From: Pseudomonas pseudonitroreducens
GTDB lineage: Bacteria > Pseudomonadota > Gammaproteobacteria > Pseudomonadales > Pseudomonadaceae
Reading direction: 5' to 3'
Assembly: GCF_021603645.1 (NCBI RefSeq)
Contig: NZ_BQHJ01000007.1
Coordinates: 372,001-436,000, forward strand
DNA length: 64,000 nucleotides
Within the stretch, counting starts at the first letter, position 1; each line of letters opens with the position of its first letter. The notes below the pieces were generated by a model. The model made no database searches. It had not been told where the DNA came from and was given only the letters and a program-made list of their open reading frames with translations. This document shows positions 59,781-64,000 of this stretch, piece by piece. The position numbers and the translations under genes are program-made.

Positions 59781-61385
59781 ATGCACAGAGCGCTTATCCG
59801 CCTGACCCTCGTCAGCCTGCTTGGCTGCGCGCAGGCTTTTGGCCAATCCCTGGTGGTCTGCACCGAGGCCAGCCCGGAAGGCTTCGACATCACCCAGTAC
59901 ACCGCTGCCACCACTGCCGACGCTTCCGCCGAAACGGTCTTCGAGCGCCTGGTGCAGTTTGCCCCCGGCAGTACACGCGTGGTGCCCGCGCTGGCACAGA
60001 GCTGGGAAATCAGCGACGACGGCCTGCAGTACACCTTCGCCCTGCGCCAGGGCGTGAAGTTCCACAGCACCGACTACTTCACCCCGACCCGTGACTTCGA
60101 CGCCGACGACGTGCTCTGGAGCTTCCAGCGCCAGCTTGACCCGCAGCACCCGTGGAACAAACTCGCCCCGCGCGGTTTCCCCTACGCCGAGGCGATGGGC
60201 CTGCCCGGCCTGATCAGCGCGGTGGAAAAGCTCGACGACCACCGCGTGCGCTTTACCCTCAAGCACCCCGAGGCCCCCTTCCTCGCCGACCTGGCGATGG
60301 GCTTCGCCTCCATCTATTCCGCCGAGTACGGCGACCTGCTGCTGGCCGCCAACAAGGCCGAGCAGTTGAACAACCTGCCCATCGGTACCGGCCCGTTCAT
60401 CTTCCAGCGCTACCAGAAGGATGCCCAGGTTCGCTTCACCGCCAACCCGGACTACTGGGGCGGCAAGCCGAAGATCGAACGTCTGCTGCTGGCGATCACC
60501 CCCGATCCGAATGTGCGCATCCAGAAGGTCAAGGCCGGCGACTGCCAGATCGCCGTCTACCCCAAGCCCACCGACATCCCCGCGCTGCGCCAGGAGCCGA
60601 AGCTGAAGATCGAGGAACTGGACTCGCTGCTGGTCGCCTACGTCGGCATCAATACCCGGCACAAGCCGCTGGACGATGTGCGCGTGCGCCAGGCGATCAA
60701 CCTCGCCTTCGACCGCAACGCCTACCTGCGCGCGCAATTCGGCGAAGGCGCCGCGACTCTCGCCGTGGCGCCTTACCCGCCAACGCTGTGGGGTTCCGAT
60801 CCGCAACTCAAGGTCTGGCCCCACGACCCTGCGCGCGCCAGACAACTGCTGGAGGAAGCGGGCATCAAGCCCGGCCTGAAGCTGTCGATCTGGACCCGCC
60901 CCGGCGGCGGGCCGACCAACCCCAACCCCGGCATCGGCGCGCAGATGCTGCAGAACGACCTGGGGCAGATCGGCATTCAGGCGGACATCCGCGTGTTCGA
61001 ATGGGGCGAACTGATCAAGCGTGCCAAACAGGGCGAGCACGACCTGATTTTCATGGGCTGGGCCGGCGACAATGGCGACCCGGACAACTTCCTCACGCCG
61101 AACCTGTCCTGTGCAGCGGCGAAAAGCGGCGAGAACCAGGCCGGCTGGTGCAACGCCGAGTTCGACGAACTGCTGCGCAAGGCCCGCGCCATTACCGACC
61201 AGGCCGCCCGCGCGAACCTCTATCGCCAGGCGCTGGCCATCTATCAGCGCGAAGCGCCGTGGATCGCCCTGGCCTACCCGAAGCAGTTCGCCGTGGTGCG
61301 TCCGGGCGTTAGTGGCTTTACCCTGAGCCCATTGGGCTCGAACAATTTTTCCCGCGTGCAGCTACAGGGCTCACCGGGACCATAA
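59781..61385 (+). CDS. dppA2: Dipeptide/peptide ABC transporter substrate-binding protein 2
   Basis: The 534-residue protein has a signal peptide (MHRALIRLTLVSLLGCAQAF) and the same family 5 layout as its upstream neighbour: SLVVCTEASPEGFDITQYTA, FALRQGVKFHSTDYFTPTRD and WAGDNGDPDNFLTPNLSCAA. It is a diverged tandem paralogue, probably with a different peptide range, sharing the DppBCDF channel. After it come 97 bases with a GGGCCGC/GCGGCCC hairpin (61428-61448) and then dppB. Confidence 0.9.
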   Translation: MHRALIRLTLVSLLGCAQAFGQSLVVCTEASPEGFDITQYTAATTADASAETVFERLVQFAPGSTRVVPALAQSWEISDDGLQYTFALRQGVKFHSTDYFTPTRDFDADDVLWSFQRQLDPQHPWNKLAPRGFPYAEAMGLPGLISAVEKLDDHRVRFTLKHPEAPFLADLAMGFASIYSAEYGDLLLAANKAEQLNNLPIGTGPFIFQRYQKDAQVRFTANPDYWGGKPKIERLLLAITPDPNVRIQKVKAGDCQIAVYPKPTDIPALRQEPKLKIEELDSLLVAYVGINTRHKPLDDVRVRQAINLAFDRNAYLRAQFGEGAATLAVAPYPPTLWGSDPQLKVWPHDPARARQLLEEAGIKPGLKLSIWTRPGGGPTNPNPGIGAQMLQNDLGQIGIQADIRVFEWGELIKRAKQGEHDLIFMGWAGDNGDPDNFLTPNLSCAAAKSGENQAGWCNAEFDELLRKARAITDQAARANLYRQALAIYQREAPWIALAYPKQFAVVRPGVSGFTLSPLGSNNFSRVQLQGSPGP

Positions 61386-61482
61386 CGACAAGGACCAGGC
61401 CCCAAAAGGGTCGATGTCGACAAGAACGGGCCGCCCATGACGCGGCCCAACCGTGACCATCCCATGTGGAGAACTCCCCACA

Positions 61483-62493
<1,011 letters not shown>

Positions 62494-62503
62494 GGAGCAC
62501 GCC

Positions 62504-63415
62504 ATGAGCAACGTTTCCCAAGCTCCCGCCAGCGACCCGAGCCTGGTCTATCCGTCCCCGCTGAAGGAGTTCTGGCACGCATTCTCGCGCAACAAGGGCG
62601 CGGTCGGCGGCCTGCTGTTCATGCTGGTCATCGTGTTCTGCGCGCTGTTCGCGCCCTGGGTCGCGCCGCACGATCCGAGCGAGCAGTTCCGCGACTTCCT
62701 GCTCACCCCGCCACTCTGGCTCGAGGGCGGCAGTGCGCAATTCCTGCTGGGCACCGACGAGCTGGGCCGCGACCTGCTCTCGCGCCTGATGCATGGCGCG
62801 CGGCTGTCGCTGATGATCGGCCTGACCTCGGTACTGATCTCGATGATCCCCGGCATCTTCCTCGGCCTGCTCGCCGGCTTCTCGCCGACCCGCCTGGGTC
62901 CGGTGATCATGCGCCTGATGGACATCATGCTGGCCCTGCCCTCGCTGCTGCTGGCGGTCGCCATCGTCGCTATCCTCGGCCCGGGCCTGATCAACACGGT
63001 GGTCGCCATTGCCATCGTCTCGCTGCCGGCCTACGTACGCCTGACCCGCGCCGCGGTGATGGGCGAACTGAACCGCGACTACGTCACCGCCTCGCGCCTG
63101 GCCGGCGCCGGCACCCTGCGCCTGATGTTCGTCACCGTGCTGCCCAACTGCATGGCGCCGCTGATCGTGCAGGCCACCCTGAGCTTCTCCTCGGCGATCC
63201 TCGACGCCGCCGCGCTGGGCTTCCTCGGCCTCGGCGTACAACCGCCGACGCCCGAGTGGGGCACCATGCTGGCCTCCGCGCGCGATTACATCGAGCGCGC
63301 CTGGTGGGTCGTCTCGCTGCCCGGCCTGACCATCCTGCTCAGCGTGCTGGCAATCAACCTGATGGGCGATGGCCTGCGCGATGCGCTGGACCCGAAGCTG
63401 AAGAACGCGGCGTGA
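62504..63415 (+). CDS. dppC: Dipeptide ABC transporter permease DppC
   Basis: The 303-residue permease has the OppC-type N-terminus ([20 protein letters not shown]), [20 protein letters not shown] and the EAA-like loop [20 protein letters not shown]. It forms the channel with DppB and starts 10 bases after it with an AAGGAG site. Confidence 0.95.
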   Translation: MSNVSQAPASDPSLVYPSPLKEFWHAFSRNKGAVGGLLFMLVIVFCALFAPWVAPHDPSEQFRDFLLTPPLWLEGGSAQFLLGTDELGRDLLSRLMHGARLSLMIGLTSVLISMIPGIFLGLLAGFSPTRLGPVIMRLMDIMLALPSLLLAVAIVAILGPGLINTVVAIAIVSLPAYVRLTRAAVMGELNRDYVTASRLAGAGTLRLMFVTVLPNCMAPLIVQATLSFSSAILDAAALGFLGLGVQPPTPEWGTMLASARDYIERAWWVVSLPGLTILLSVLAINLMGDGLRDALDPKLKNAA

Positions 63416-63445
63416 GGAGCAGACAGATGAATACCTTCCCGCTTT

Positions 63446-63537
63446 CTGTAGGAGCGAGCTTGCTCGCGAACCTGCACTCCTCCGCGTTCCCCGTTCGCGA
63501 GCAAGGACTAAGGCGTCCCCCTCGTTCCTGCAAAAAG
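63446..63537 (-). repeat. REP-pair (REPIN-like) element, copy 2, inside the dpp operon
   Basis: Arms CTGTAGGAGCGAGCTTGCTC (from 63446) and CGTTCGCGAGCAAGGAC (from 63492) plus the flank GGCGTCCCCCTCGTTCCTGC (63512-63531) reproduce copy 1 in reverse orientation. The inner spacer differs. It occupies most of the 148-base dppC-dppD gap, on the transcribed strand of an operon. Confidence 0.85.
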
Positions 63538-63563
63538 AACACAAGCCTGATGGAGACCGCCGT

Positions 63564-64000
63564 ATGAGCCTCCTCGACCTGCGCAATCTTTCGGTGCGCT
63601 TCGGCGACCGCAACGCCATCCCGGTGGTGGATGGCCTCGACCTCTCGGTGGACAAGGGCGAAGTCCTGGCCATCGTCGGCGAGTCCGGCTCCGGCAAGTC
63701 GGTGACCATGATGGCCCTGATGGGGCTGATCGACGCCCCCGGCATCATCACCGCCGACGCCATGCAGTTCGACGGCACCGACATGCTGCGCCTGAAAGGC
63801 CGTGAGCGTCGGCGCATCGTCGGCAAGGACATCGCCATGGTCTTCCAGGACCCGATGACCGCGCTCAACCCCAGCTTCACCGTCGGCTACCAGATCGAGG
63901 AAGTGCTCAAGCTGCACCTCGGCCTGCGCGGTAAAGCCCTGCGCCAGCGTGCCCTGGAACTGCTCGAACGGGTGGAAATCCCCGGCGCCGCCCAGCGCCT
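63564..64000 (+). CDS. dppD: Dipeptide ABC transporter ATPase DppD, N-terminal part (3' truncated by window edge)
   Basis: The frame stays open to the last base, giving about 145 residues. [16 protein letters not shown], Walker A GESGSGKS (39-46) and the Q-loop [17 protein letters not shown] are those of Opp/DppD-type peptide-transporter ATPases. Signature and Walker B lie beyond the window. It is 148 bases after dppC, with a REP element between, unlike the short gap between dppB and dppC. Confidence 0.92.
   Translation, partial: MSLLDLRNLSVRFGDRNAIPVVDGLDLSVDKGEVLAIVGESGSGKSVTMMALMGLIDAPGIITADAMQFDGTDMLRLKGRERRRIVGKDIAMVFQDPMTALNPSFTVGYQIEEVLKLHLGLRGKALRQRALELLERVEIPGAAQR

Noticed and set aside
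58068-61040. 990-codon minus-strand open frame
   Set aside because: It is antisense to both dppA genes, with repetitive Val/Gly/His/Asp-rich translation typical of mirrored GC-rich coding sequence.

Overview
The window is chromosomal DNA of a GC-rich gammaproteobacterium. Gene content and order match the Pseudomonas aeruginosa neighbourhood I remember as PA4444 to PA4505 (mltB, algW, hisCDG, murA, mla, kdsDC-lpt, rpoN-ptsN, fagA-fumC-sodM, pmbA/tldD, rng-maf-mreDCB, gatCAB, mag, roxSR, dpp). It is not P. aeruginosa itself. An AEC permease, a bactofilin/M23 module and an SbmA/BacA-type ABC transporter lie between mag and rox, and the dpp cluster is shortened. I infer a close relative in the P. 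aeruginosa lineage. These comparisons are from memory, not from a search.

Layout. 1-5.2 kb: the 3' end of mltB, a Nif3-like gene, the periplasmic protease algW, and hisC-hisD. 5.2-10.7 kb (minus): hisG, murA, ibaG, and the phospholipid-transport operon mlaFEDCB. 10.8-18 kb (plus): kdsD-kdsC-lptC-lptA-lptB, then rpoN-hpf-ptsN-rapZ-ptsO. These blocks hold much of the envelope-building and nitrogen-PTS machinery. 18-21.9 kb (minus): a Fur-box-controlled operon fagA-fumC-orfX-sodA with a ZIP metal transporter. 22-35.2 kb: pmbA, darP, tldD, a nitrilase-like gene, yhdP, rng, maf and mreDCB. 35.4-39.5 kb (plus): gatCAB, an RlpA-like lipoprotein and a carboxymuconolactone-decarboxylase-family gene. 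39.5-49.8 kb (minus): the six-gene mag operon around a bacterial alpha-2-macroglobulin. 50-55 kb (minus): AEC permease, bactofilin, coiled-coil membrane protein, M23 peptidase, ABC transporter. 55-57 kb: roxSR. 57-64 kb (plus): a SIMPL-domain protein and a dipeptide/oligopeptide ABC system (two binding proteins, dppB, dppC, start of dppD).

Most of the window is conserved housekeeping sequence. The best signals for a second look are these. (1) mreC has no canonical start codon where homology puts its N-terminus; an ATC codon preceded by AGGAG fills that position. (2) In the mag operon, MagE shows penicillin-recognising-enzyme motifs, a SpoIID-like domain and an HExxH motif, and MagC shows an NlpC/P60-like Cys-His-His set. 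This suggests a peptidoglycan-acting complex around a thioester-less macroglobulin. (3) The bactofilin / coiled-coil / LytM-peptidase module. (4) Two near-identical REP-pair elements, one of them inside the dpp operon. No tRNA, rRNA, CRISPR array, integrase or insertion sequence was seen.
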